The position numbers and the translations under genes were made by a program. A DNA stretch of 64,000 bases from Tillus elongatus (lineage: Eukaryota; Arthropoda; Insecta; Coleoptera; Cleridae), in NCBI GenBank assembly GCA_964006375.1, contig OZ023269.1, positions 128,783,309-128,847,308 of the forward strand. Direction: 5' to 3'. The notes under the pieces were generated by a model, which ran no database searches, had not been told where the DNA came from, and saw only the letters and a program-made list of their open reading frames with translations. Positions 35,260 through 45,300 of the stretch are shown here, piece by piece; within the stretch, counting starts at the first letter, position 1, and every line of letters begins with the position of its first letter.

Positions 35260-38200
35260 TTGCCTTATATACTGGTCGAAATCAACCCCTCATTTCAAAT
35301 GCGACTTATGCTTGACACCGGTTCGATGAAATCGCTGTTATGTGAAAATATTGCCCATAATTTTTATTCCAAATTTATAGAGCATGAAAAATTTCAAATT
35401 AAATCTGTTCACCAAACCAGTTTTCATAATGAAATTCTAAAAATTCCTCTACCAAGTATATTTAAAACAGGCAGAGCCAAATTTAAATTCTATGTATTTA
35501 ACATCAATAATCAATATCATGGGTTAATTGGTACTGACCTTCTCAAACAACTGGGAGCTAAAATAGATTTTTATAATAGGAAATTGGTAACGAAGCATAC
35601 ATGCATTCCCTTGTATTTACCATGTGACGACGACATACATCGCGAATGTAACTCGAAACCACAAGAATTAAATAACATAATACTGCCTGCGAGATGTGAA
35701 ACAATAGTCAAACTTCCTATAGACTGTAGTTCCAACATAGGCATAATAAATAATATAAAACTCGAGTCAGGCGTAATTATTCCTGCATCTATCGTGACAG
35801 TTTCAAATGGCCAGGCTATAACCTCTATAGTGAATAGTAATGAAAATCCCGTACAGCTGATTATACATAAAGCTATTTATGCAGAACCTGTTTCAACTAA
35901 CGAATTAAATTCCATTCATCATAACAAAGATATCGACTTAGAAAACATAGCTGGTACTGCTAATGAAATTGACAAATTACAAATTCAAAATTTAAACAGA
36001 TTAAGACTTGATCACACTAATGACGAAGAACGAGACATGATAGAAAACTTATGTTACGAGTACAGAGACATATTTTATTGCGAAGGTGTCCCATTATCAT
36101 TTTCTAATCAAGTTAAACATAGTATTAGGTTATCTAATCCTAACCCAGTAATTGTTAAGCCATATCGATTACCTGAAGCTCAAAAGCAAGAAGTCAAAAG
36201 ACAAATTGACTACTTGTTAAGACAAAAAATTATTCAGCCATCTTCCAGCCCGTGGAATAGCCCTGTCCTGATTGTTAACAAAAAATCAGATGCCAGTGGC
36301 AAACAAAAATTTCGCATGGTCATAGACTATAGACGTCTTAATGAACAAACTATTGGTGATAAGTATCCCTTACCCAATATTTCGGAAATATTGGATAAAT
36401 TAGGTCGTAGCCAGTATTATACCACTTTAGACTTAGCCTCAGGATATCATCAAATTGAAATGAATCCTGAAGATATGGAAAAAACTGCCTTCAGCTCTGA
36501 AGGGGGGCACTATATGTACAGGCGTATGCCATTCGGGTTGAAGGGAGCGCCTAGTACCTTTCAAAGGGCTATGGATAATATCCTTAGGGGTATTCAAAAT
36601 GAAAAATGTTTTACCTACCTTGATGACATCATAATTTTCAGTACTTCTTTGCAAGAACACATAGAAAGGTTGACAAATGTATTCGAAAGGTTAAGAAAGG
36701 CTAATTTAAAAATACAGCTTGACAAGAGTGAATTTTTAAAAAAGGAAGTAGCCTACCTCGGGCACATTATCACGTCCGAAGGCGTAAAACCAAATCCTGA
36801 TAAAGTAAAGGCTGTAAGAGAATTCCCCATACCTAAAACAAGAAAAGAGATCAAGGGATTTCTAGGTCTTGTAGGGTACTACCGAAAATTTATTAAAGAC
36901 TTCGGTAAATTAACAAAACCATTGACTCGATGCTTAAAAAAAAATGCAACTATAGTTCATGATAGTAGTTTTATAGAAGCTTTCGAAACATGCAAAAATA
37001 TATTAATGAATGACCCCGTATTACAATACCCTGATTTCACAAAACCCTTTATACTCACTACGGATGCTTCCAATGTAGCCCTTGGAGCTGTCCTTTCTCA
37101 AGGGTCAGTAGGTAATGATAAACCTATTAGTTATGCTTCTCGTACCCTCAATGAAACAGAGCAGAGATACTCCACCATTGAACGGGAACTTCTTTCTATT
37201 GTTTGGGCCACCAAATACTTCCGCCCCTATCTTTATGGTCGTAAGTTCTATATATATACTGACCACAGGCCTTTAGTATGGCTTATGCAACTAAAGGAAC
37301 CCAATTCAAAATTAACACGTTGGCGTTTAAAACTCGAGGAATATGACTATGAAATAATTTATAAAAAAGGGTCTCTAAACTGCAACGCAGATTCCTTGTC
37401 CCGCATCCAAGTTCATGCTTTAGAGGATGCAGAAATTTCATCAATCGCTAATAATTTTGATGAGGACGAAAGACCTCTCCAAGATTTACAAAGGCAGCTC
37501 AACACCCCAAATTTTGATGACGTTGTGCAACCAACTGAACCCGAATATATTCCGCCAATGAGCCCTCCAGAACTCTCTTTTATTCCAGTAGAAATTCCTA
37601 GCACCTCAAGCAACACTATTCCACCTATAAGCCGAACAGACAAAACAACACTTGAACAAAATAACGACTTACGAGACAGTGATCATTCACAAGTAAATGT
37701 AGAACCAAAAATAGGTATTCAGATATCAGATGTTCCTATAGAAAAACAACTAAACCAATATTATATATCTCCCGTACATAATAATCCAAGACCAGTAAAA
37801 CAACTAAAGGTTAACAATCAAAATAAATATTTGGTGCAAATCCCGAGAAATGACAATCGACAAGCAATCATAAATTTTCTAAAGGAATATACTACAATAG
37901 GCAAAAGGTATTACTTTAATTTCGAAACAGAAAAATTATACCAAGATTTCTGTTCAGTGTATGTGGAAATATTTAACAACAATGCACCCATTATTATCAG
38001 TTGCCCCAAGCATCGTCTGCCCTTAGCCGACGATGAAGAGATTAACGAGGTAATTAGAAATTATCACGAGGGAAAAACTAACCATAGAGGTATAATAGAA
38101 ACTATAAAACAAATATCCAACAAGTATTACTTTCAAAAAATGCGTGAAAAAATAACGGCTTATATTAATGAATGTGAAATTTGCAAGCGAGCCAAGTACG

Positions 38201-38559
38201 ATAGAAATCCACCCAATATACCCTTAATGCTAACAGACACCCCTAGTAAACCCTTTCAGGTTATACATGCTGACACCTTTATAATAGAAAATCAAGTATT
38301 CTTAACAATCATTGATACTTTCTCAAAATTAGGGACAGCAATACCTATAAGTAGTAAGAATCCGGTAGAAACTGCTAATGCATTCATACAGTATTTTACG
38401 TACTATGGCACACCCGAACACATCATTATGGACAGTGGAACCGAATTTCGAACGGAAATCATCCAAAATCTTTTAGAGCTTCACAAAATTAAAATTCATT
38501 TTACTACACCTAAAAATCCAAATTCTAACGGTCCCATTGAACACTACACTCAACACTAA
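35260..38559 (+). CDS. pol: Pol polyprotein (PR-RT-RNase H-integrase), frame broken near its end
   Basis: 1099 residues as listed; the frame is open further upstream into the end of gag, so expression by -1 frameshift is likely and the first codon here (TTG) is not a start. Order: protease MLDTGSMKSLL (about residue 17), RT with FRMVIDYRRLN and YLDDIII (about 453), RNase H TTDASNVALGAVLSQ (about 600) and YTDHRPLVWL, a linker, integrase zinc domain (NYHEGKTNHRG ... CEICKRAKYD, about 935-978) and catalytic core (HADTF, IIMDSGTEF, then GPIE with the last acidic residue). Directly after that Glu the frame ends at an early stop; the rest of the integrase is in another frame. All catalytic residues seen are intact. 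Confidence 0.93.
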   Translation: MPYILVEINPSFQMRLMLDTGSMKSLLCENIAHNFYSKFIEHEKFQIKSVHQTSFHNEILKIPLPSIFKTGRAKFKFYVFNINNQYHGLIGTDLLKQLGAKIDFYNRKLVTKHTCIPLYLPCDDDIHRECNSKPQELNNIILPARCETIVKLPIDCSSNIGIINNIKLESGVIIPASIVTVSNGQAITSIVNSNENPVQLIIHKAIYAEPVSTNELNSIHHNKDIDLENIAGTANEIDKLQIQNLNRLRLDHTNDEERDMIENLCYEYRDIFYCEGVPLSFSNQVKHSIRLSNPNPVIVKPYRLPEAQKQEVKRQIDYLLRQKIIQPSSSPWNSPVLIVNKKSDASGKQKFRMVIDYRRLNEQTIGDKYPLPNISEILDKLGRSQYYTTLDLASGYHQIEMNPEDMEKTAFSSEGGHYMYRRMPFGLKGAPSTFQRAMDNILRGIQNEKCFTYLDDIIIFSTSLQEHIERLTNVFERLRKANLKIQLDKSEFLKKEVAYLGHIITSEGVKPNPDKVKAVREFPIPKTRKEIKGFLGLVGYYRKFIKDFGKLTKPLTRCLKKNATIVHDSSFIEAFETCKNILMNDPVLQYPDFTKPFILTTDASNVALGAVLSQGSVGNDKPISYASRTLNETEQRYSTIERELLSIVWATKYFRPYLYGRKFYIYTDHRPLVWLMQLKEPNSKLTRWRLKLEEYDYEIIYKKGSLNCNADSLSRIQVHALEDAEISSIANNFDEDERPLQDLQRQLNTPNFDDVVQPTEPEYIPPMSPPELSFIPVEIPSTSSNTIPPISRTDKTTLEQNNDLRDSDHSQVNVEPKIGIQISDVPIEKQLNQYYISPVHNNPRPVKQLKVNNQNKYLVQIPRNDNRQAIINFLKEYTTIGKRYYFNFETEKLYQDFCSVYVEIFNNNAPIIISCPKHRLPLADDEEINEVIRNYHEGKTNHRGIIETIKQISNKYYFQKMREKITAYINECEICKRAKYDRNPPNIPLMLTDTPSKPFQVIHADTFIIENQVFLTIIDTFSKLGTAIPISSKNPVETANAFIQYFTYYGTPEHIIMDSGTEFRTEIIQNLLELHKIKIHFTTPKNPNSNGPIEHYTQH

Positions 38560-39083
38560 TTGAACACGTTCGAATATTACGACAAACGTACACTAAAGAC
38601 CCCATAAAATATTTAATGAACTACGCCCTTCTGGCATACAACTCAACTATACATACATCTACAAATCACACCCCCTTAGAAATAACCTTTGGACACACCT
38701 CTAATAGGGATATTTTCGATATAAATGATCATGAAAAGCTATTACAAGATTATCTAATATCGCACAAAAATAAATTAAAAATATTATATGAAAAGGTGAA
38801 AGAGTTAATAGAGAAAAATAAGCTTCGCTCCATTTCTAACGCTAATAATAGAACCAATGATACCGACTTATTTAGAGATCAAACACATGTATATACAAAA
38901 GTAGACAAACGAAACAAGAATAACCCTAAATTTGACGGCCCCTACGAGGTTGTAAGCATATCTGACAAAAATATAATGACTTTAAGAAAAAACAAAAAAT
39001 TGTCTAAACGTCATTTACGAAATCTAAAACGACCTAATGTTTCAGGTCCATCTTCCTTATCCAAATCCAAGGACAAAGAATAA
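38560..39083 (+). pseudogene. Integrase C-terminal part, displaced frame
   Basis: The frame from about 38553 to 39083 (ATG at 38616) carries the normal continuation of the integrase: LMNYALLAYNSTIHTSTN, TPLEITFGHTS, then a C-terminal basic domain with FDGPYEVVSISDKN and a Lys/Arg-rich tail. It is one frame away from the main pol frame, caused by a single-base-type indel between about 38540 and 38555. It may be a real mutation or an assembly error; with LTRs identical, little time for decay has passed. I do not give a joined protein. Confidence 0.85.
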
Positions 39084-39127
39084 CATTAGACAAGATCAAT
39101 GACAACCCCGGACTGTTATCAATTAAC

Positions 39128-40765
39128 ATGGGCAAAATGCAAAATTCCATTGACAAATGGACCATTATTCGAGTAATCCCTTTAACACCACTTCTCAATG
39201 GGTTTCGTTCCATAGATAAACAGTCCCAAGATATCCATGACATTATTCACAATTCCACTCATTTTAATCTTTATCAAAACGAGATACAAAATTACCAAAA
39301 TATCCTTTCCCATCAAATTGTGGAGACACAAAAAATATTTAACCAAATTATACCCTCTAATAATAATCGTAATAAAAGAGGACTAGTTAATGCTGTAGGT
39401 ACAATCATAAAGACCTTAACAGGCAACATGGACGCAGACGATGCAGAACGTTATGATACGGCAATTTCTCAATTAACATCAAATCAAGACAAAATTAAAA
39501 CAATAGTTGATAATCAAATCATGTTAACAGAACAGGCCATAGAAAAATTTGATAAAACCATATCCTCGGTTATTTTAAACCAAAACAAAATTGAGGAACG
39601 TTTGCAGTTGATCACTTTAGGTTTCGAACAGGAAAAAATTAATAACGAACACATAATGCGTCTGCAGATGGTGTATATACAATTGATTACAGAAATCATT
39701 AATATTAAAAACATTTTAAGCACATTAGTTAACGCAATAACTTTTGCAAGATTAGAAACAATGCATCCATCCATATTAGAACCTGAAGACTTACTAATAG
39801 AACTTAAAAGAATTGAGAGTTTTGTAACCAATCTCCCCTATAAGCTTGATGCAAATAATGTAGCTTTATACGAGGAGGTGTCAATAATTAAGTGTTACTA
39901 CAAAAATTATACTTTAGTGTTTGCTATTGAAATTCCATTAGTAGAATCTAAACATTATAACTATTACCACCTTTATGCATTTCCTGTGAAACAAGGTCCT
40001 AGTCAAAATTATACCGTCATCATCCCTCAATCCAAATACCTAGCCCTTAACGATGAAAGCTATAACTTACAAAACACACTATGCCAAGAAGTCAGCCCTG
40101 GAGACTACTTATGCAGAGGTCAAACGATGAATCAGATCAGTAATAGCAGCCCTTGTGAAGTCCAATTGGTCAAGTTCACCACCAGATACGAAACTTGCGA
40201 ACACCACCCAGTCAACATACAGCAGATGAAGAGCCAGAAGATAAGTGCAAACAAATGGATAATGGTATTCCCCCGTGAAAGTACAGCACACCAACGATGC
40301 CGTAGCCGACAAGAAACCACAAATCTAGAAGGAAGCTACTTGGTTCAAATCCCCGAAGGATGTCAAATGACAGTAAATAAGCAAATGTTCTCCCCATCTC
40401 ACAATGAGATAGTATCTACCTACCACATCCAACTACCCAAGTTGAAGCTTACCAACTTTCAGCTACAAGAGGTAGTAAATACAGCCCCAATCAAATTAGA
40501 ATCAATAGATCTGGATGAATTACAAAAAACAAAGCATCAACTACAACACCAACGGTCATTATTGAATGCAGTTCAACATCCGAAAGTAAGCCTGTCTACT
40601 AGCATCTGGACCATCCTGTTGTACGTGATTGTTGCCCTGATAGCAGTCTATGCTTTATGGAGACTAAGAAAACCAACCAAAGAACCAAGATCCAACACCA
40701 ACCAACAACAACAAAGATGCCCCATGGAAGAAATCCCCCTGGAGAATATCACTTTGAAAATTTAG
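39128..40765 (+). CDS. env: Env glycoprotein of the errantivirus-like element
   Basis: 545 residues from the first ATG, without a break. Residues 81-84 (RNKR) form a furin-type site, followed by GLVNAVGTIIKTLTGNMD, the typical fusion-peptide-like region of insect errantivirus Env (related to baculovirus F). Coiled-coil-like helices follow, then a Cys-containing ectodomain, and near the C-terminus a membrane anchor (SIWTILLYVIVALIAVYALW) with a tail of about 36 residues. The frame stays open upstream of the ATG and overlaps the end of pol with a hydrophobic stretch. A TTTCAG at about 39039-39044 could be the acceptor of a spliced env mRNA, so the true N-terminus is probably upstream. Confidence 0.88.
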   Translation: MGKMQNSIDKWTIIRVIPLTPLLNGFRSIDKQSQDIHDIIHNSTHFNLYQNEIQNYQNILSHQIVETQKIFNQIIPSNNNRNKRGLVNAVGTIIKTLTGNMDADDAERYDTAISQLTSNQDKIKTIVDNQIMLTEQAIEKFDKTISSVILNQNKIEERLQLITLGFEQEKINNEHIMRLQMVYIQLITEIINIKNILSTLVNAITFARLETMHPSILEPEDLLIELKRIESFVTNLPYKLDANNVALYEEVSIIKCYYKNYTLVFAIEIPLVESKHYNYYHLYAFPVKQGPSQNYTVIIPQSKYLALNDESYNLQNTLCQEVSPGDYLCRGQTMNQISNSSPCEVQLVKFTTRYETCEHHPVNIQQMKSQKISANKWIMVFPRESTAHQRCRSRQETTNLEGSYLVQIPEGCQMTVNKQMFSPSHNEIVSTYHIQLPKLKLTNFQLQEVVNTAPIKLESIDLDELQKTKHQLQHQRSLLNAVQHPKVSLSTSIWTILLYVIVALIAVYALWRLRKPTKEPRSNTNQQQQRCPMEEIPLENITLKI

Positions 40766-40783
40766 CTTCCCTAAATTTTCTAT

Positions 40784-40797
40784 CTGGCCCCGGAGGA
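40784..40797 (+). promoter_or_regulatory. Polypurine tract
   Basis: CTGGCCCCGGAGGAG lies directly before the 3' LTR, where the plus-strand primer of an LTR element is expected. The purine run (GGAGGAG) is short. Confidence 0.55.
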
Positions 40798-41138
40798 GTT
40801 ATGGTTGCACCACCCGGTATACTACACACACCAAGGCTACTGTCAGCACATATGGGTACGTTGCGCTACACCGGCTTTTCCGTCGACTCAGCGTCCGGTT
40901 GAAGTGCAGCGACATTACCGAGGGGAAATTGATCAGCAATTAATAGTCTATAAATATATGTCGAACATTAATATTCAACAGTTAGTCTTTGCCATCCAGC
41001 CTTAATGGTATTAGATTACTCATATGTATTTTATTGTAATTTTTATATTATTTAAATTTTAATATATATATCGTTGTACTGTAACTTCAAGTAAATAAAT
41101 TTAACTTTATGAAGTTCAATTGAAGTACAACTCTAAGT
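40798..41138 (+). repeat. 3' LTR of the errantivirus-like element
   Basis: Base-for-base the same as the 5' LTR, offset by 7680 bp. The mosaic repeat M5 resumes right after it. Confidence 0.93.
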
Positions 41139-41543
41139 CACGGTCGACATGTATGTACTAGCAGGTATATCCGATAGTATGTTAATTGTCTAACGTCTTT
41201 ACTATTTACACCAAACAATTTTTATTTACAATGGATTTTTTGCTCATATTTTAATAAAATGAAGGAAAATAACGACTTAGACACAGATTTATGAGCTCGT
41301 TGGTCATTTCGTGTCGTATTTTTTACTCACATTCGTACTGCTGCCATAATTATCAATTTTGGCGTTTTAACTTTCTTTAATCAGATTTAATTAATTAAAA
41401 ATTAATTTGTCCCAAACTTTTTTGTCTTTTAATATAGAGCTCTGAATTTTGGTACATAAGACAGAATTATGACAGAAACCAGGGTACCAAATTTGGTTGC
41501 CCTTACTTTGTTACTTCCGGAGATAATTTTTTTTTGAAAGAAA

Positions 41544-41620
<77 letters not shown>

Positions 41621-41757
41621 TATAAAAATTTAAACTGACCCAGGATACGGGTTCTAGGGGGCCTAGTTTGCGCTCATTTGAAGAATTTTTTTCAAAAGTC
41701 AAAAGTCGGGATCTCCTCGTTAGTGATTTTTTATAAGAAAATTCACTAAAAAAAATT
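41139..41757. repeat. Mosaic interspersed repeat, copy M5 right part
   Basis: Continues the SINE head and downstream modules cut at 33117: CGACATGTATGTACTAGCAGG, TTACTTCCGGAGATAA, then a (TA)n tract at 41546-41616, CTAGGGGGCCTAGTTTGCGC and the end block TTCACTAAAA at about 41750. Confidence 0.8.
41546..41616. repeat. (TA)n tract in M5
   Basis: About 35 units, before TTTAAACTGACCCAGG. Confidence 0.98.
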
Positions 41758-41869
41758 TTGCCTAATGTATTCAAATTATCATTTTTACAGTTTCTACTTG
41801 ATTTCATGAATTATAGTCGTCCAGTAACTAAGTAAAAAAAAACGTAATTTTTTCCTGTGTTTTGTTTCT

Positions 41870-42370
41870 TTAACGTCGGTTTTTTTATCTGGTTGTCTGA
41901 ATAATCGAGTTTGAAAGGAATAGCTGAGTGGCCTATATCACCTGATGGCTCATTTTTTTGTACAGTGACAGCAGTGAGACAAGAAATAATTTTAAATGTT
42001 AGATGGTCCTTTTTAAAAATACTAGCTTTATATTTTGGAAACAGTGGTAGATATTTTAAAGATTTTTTTGACATGTCTGTTACTGTGTGTGTGTGTTTTT
42101 TGTTTCTTTAACGTCGGCCTATTTCCTCTACTATGGCCAATCACCAACGCCAATGAGCAGTTTCACCTCACTATTTTGGAAATTTTGCTGAACACTTGCC
42201 TTTCTGTAAGGAGGGTAGGGATCTTTAACGTGCCCGACATCGCATGGACACGGCACCGACGGCTTTACGCCCCCTCCGAGGAGCGGAACGTGCAGACATT
42301 CAACTTGCTCAAATACAATACCGGAATCTCGGTTGATGTTATGTTATTACAGTTTGTACAGAAAAAGTGA
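41870..42370 (-). mobile_element. Second SINE family, head-less copy with shared flank
   Basis: 42099-42370 matches the SINE body of 31190-31545 in reverse (GGCCAATCACCAACGCCA, GGGATCTTTAACGTGCCC), but the tRNA-like head is absent. The preceding 230 bp (41870-42098; GTCTGAATAATCGAGTTTGA and GGAAACAGTGGTAGATATTT) are also found before the copy at 53641, so a larger unit was copied. Confidence 0.75.
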
Positions 42371-43156
42371 AAGGGAAACTGCTGGCAAAGTTTATCTCTT
42401 TATTGAAATCGATTAATTACTTTTTTAATGATCGCACGAATACATATACTACTGGTTATAAGCCTATAATAAATATCGGTATAAAGTGTATTTTCGTATT
42501 ATCGATTGCCATGAATTTCCATTAGTGGAATTAAAACAATGGCAAACTTTCAATCTACCAGGACATAAATAAAAGAGTAAGATTGTTTCATTTTCTGGAG
42601 TTGAGAAGTTTCTTTTCCAGTCTCAAACCACCTACGTAGTGTAGGTTTCTATTTGGGCTGGCATTTAATGTTGAATTTTAATTTAGATTTCATCCCAGTG
42701 GTTCCGTTTTAATAACAGTGTATTCTCTGAATTTGCCCTGAACAGAATACATTTGTATTTCTCTTTTATAAACAAAAATGTCTTGGGCAATTTCCTTCTT
42801 AATCTGACCCAGTGTTTTATCATGGTTTTCAATTTTCGTATGCGTACGTGCATTTAGATACTGTGTTTATTTTATTAATAACACACGAAGTAGGTACAGG
42901 GTATCAAAAAATCATTTTTCCAAGGTACAGTCCATGTTCAAATTATTAGTCACCACTAAAAATTTTGATGTGCAATTATTTCTATGCATACTGTTATACA
43001 ACATGTGCTCAGTGGTGTAATGTGTGTTGCGAGCTCAATGGCGATTATTACCGCTTTTCTGTCGCTTATTTGATATCTGTGTTTATTTATTTGCCTTCGT
43101 ATTCACAAAAGTATATTGTTCATAATAATAAATGCATTTTATACAATTTTGATGAA
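42371..43156. other. Intron stretch without recognised features
   Basis: AT-rich with no motif recognised. Confidence 0.5.
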
Positions 43157-43206
43157 GGTTAAAATCTCGTGATTTTTTTTCTTTCTTTAAAATGGACAAC
43201 ATAAAG

Positions 43207-44169
43207 GTCCTAAGTAGTAAGACTAGATGCATTCTCGCAACAATTAGAACCGTAGACCGGTTTCGCTCTCATTAGAGCTCTTCAGTACGGCATACTAATT
43301 GTAGCAAAAATGCACCAAAAATACCACAGCTATCGTATAGCCAGTCTTAAAACACTAAGTGAGTGGTGAACGTGTCGCCACCTAGTTCGGAACCAAGTAC
43401 TATGTTGTCACGCCCGCTCCAAATAACACAGAGTATTAAAAATAGAGACGATATACAACTAACTAACAATTTAAAAAATTGTTAGCCCTGGCCCATTTCT
43501 ACCCCAATATAGGGACAAAGTATGTAAGACTAGATACATTCTCGCAACAATTAGAACCGTAGACCGGTTTCGCTCTCATTAGAGCTCTTCAGTACGGCAT
43601 ACTAATTGTAGCAAAAATTCACCAAAAATAACACGGCTATCGTATAGCCAGTCTTAAAACACTAAGTGAGTGGTGAACGTGTCGCCACCTAGTTCGGAAC
43701 CAAGTACTATGTTGTCACGCCCGCTCCAAATAACACGGAGTATTAAAAATAGAGAACGGTATACAACTAACTAACAATTTAAAAAATTGTTAGCCCTGGC
43801 CCATTTCTACCCCAATATAGGGACAAAGTATGTAAGACTAGATGCATTCTCGCAACAATTAGAACCGTAGACCGGTTTCGCTCTCATTAGAGCTCTTCAG
43901 TACAATTAGTATGCCGTACTGAAGAGCTCTAATGAGAGCGAAACCGGTCTACGGTTCTAATTGTTGCGAGAATGCATCTAGTCTTACATACTTTGTCCCT
44001 ATATTGGGGTAGAAATGGGCCAGGGCTAACAATTTTTTAAATTGTTAGTTAGTTGTATACCGTCTCTATTTTTAATACTCTGTGTTATTTGGAGCGGGCG
44101 TGACAACATAGTACTTGGTTCCGAACTAGGTGGCGACACGTTCACCACTCACTTAGTGTCCTAAGTAGT
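43207..44169. repeat. 307-bp satellite with internal inversion (foldback structure)
   Basis: GACTAGATGCATTCTCGCAAC (or GATACATT in unit 2) starts at 43221, 43528 and 43836: a period of 307-308 bp with near-identical units. After 68 bp of the third unit the sequence reverses: TCTTCAGTAC at about 43904, a 12-nt spacer, then GTACTGAAGA and a long reverse-complement copy down to about 44157. The block is bordered by GTCCTAAGTAGT on both sides (43207-43218, 44158-44169), a 12-bp direct repeat. A short inverted repeat (TTAAAATCTC at 43159, GAGATTTTAA at 44182) lies outside it. Confidence 0.85.
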
Positions 44170-44574
44170 GAGAAAATCACGGAGATTTTAATCCCGCACA
44201 AAACACTACCACGCCATATAGCTGCAATATTCCAAGGTTCACGGTAAAAATAATCTCCCAAATACCCTGCCTTGGCAAGCTCATGACTAGCCCATACGGG
44301 ATGGCCGTTGCAGTTGGAAAAGGATGGCCACTCCCAGTGGTTAAATAATTTCAAAGACCATCGTGCTTGCAGATAAAAATGTGTAAGAAATGGGTTTCAA
44401 CTTTAGAAAGCCCGTCAAAAAGCCAAAACTTACCCCCAAAGTGACCCATGAAAGGATGGAATTGGCCAAATTCTACAAAAACTTTACTAGAGATTGTGGG
44501 ATACTGCGTTTTAGGTTTTATCTCATTCTCACTTAGTAGTTTATCAGAATTAACAATCCTCACTAGATCTGCTT

Positions 44575-44925
44575 CAGCGACAAGTCTGCATTTCAGATAT
44601 TAACTGAGAAACCCCATTACGTTGAACTGACGAAAGAGAGCATCATGACTGCATTGTTAACACTAAAACAGTCAATAACTGGTCTGTCATTAGTCCCAAA
44701 GGTTTGGGCGGGCTTTACATTATTCACGGAACCATGCGACAAGACCAGTACAAACAAGTTTTAACGGATAAACTTTTCCTCCAGTTAAGATATAAGTTTC
44801 CCAGTGGCAGAAGGTTTTTCTTGTAAGACTCAGTACCCTACCATAGGGCTAAATAAATAATTTTCAAGACAATGACATCCCCTTACTTCATTGGCCGGGA
44901 AATTTTCTGGTGATGAATCTCATTA
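44575..44925 (+). pseudogene. Tc1-type transposase fragment
   Basis: Pieces in order: SDKSAFQILTEKPHYVE, ALLTLKQSITGLS, PKGLGG (frame-shifted), IIHGTMRQDQYKQVL, FPSGRRFFL and a WPGN remnant. These follow the layout of Tc1-like transposases between the first catalytic Asp and the WPxxSPDLN block. Stops and frameshifts abound. It lies next to a LINE fragment on the other strand. Confidence 0.6.
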
Positions 44926-45300
44926 TGAGTGTCTGGAATGTGTGATGGATGATCTGGTGCGCAAAAATATAACAAGAGACTAGTTGATTGAAATAGTTAT
45001 TTCTTACTGGAATCATAAACTCTAACAAGTGACAAAGACATTTGTGAGTAAAAGGAAAAAGTAACACTTTTACCTTAACAGCGTTAATTTTTATACCTTC
45101 TATTTCCGAGCAAACTTCTCTTATGCATTTGTCTATAAATAGGTTGAATAAGCATGGAGACATCACACATCCTTGTTTGACACCCTGTTCAATTCTAGAA
45201 TGGTCACTGAATTACATTCGTTCCCACACATGCCCTACTGCCATCAATAGCGATTTAATAGCTTGAATAAGCCAATCACCACACCATATTCTTTCAAGCA
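44888..45300 (-). pseudogene. LINE reverse-transcriptase fragment
   Basis: The minus strand reads SRIEQGVKQGCVMSPCLFN, then LFIDKCIREVCSEIEGIKI: the V(R/K)QGCxxSPxLFNLxID block of a non-LTR RT, ahead of the catalytic block, which is missing. Upstream of it one frame reads YGVVIGLFKLLNR. It differs from LINE-A and LINE-B. Confidence 0.65.

Larger units (their letters stand above)
33118..41138 (+). mobile_element. Errantivirus-like endogenous retrovirus (gypsy group with env), nearly intact
   Basis: About 8.0 kb. Two identical 341-bp LTRs flank a primer site, gag, pol, env and a purine tract. Gag lacks a CCHC knuckle, pol has PR-RT-RH-IN order, and env has a basic cleavage site followed by a hydrophobic segment and a C-terminal membrane anchor: the layout of insect errantiviruses such as 17.6, 297 and ZAM. 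The only obvious damage is a frame break in the integrase near 38540-38555. Four-base flanks TATG and CACG are imperfect versions of one TACG target. It lies on the strand opposite to the receptor gene, in its 23 kb intron. Confidence 0.92.

Noticed and set aside
43221..44157. CRISPR-like repeat array
   Set aside because: Units are about 307 bp with no spacer-repeat alternation, in eukaryotic DNA; it is a satellite.
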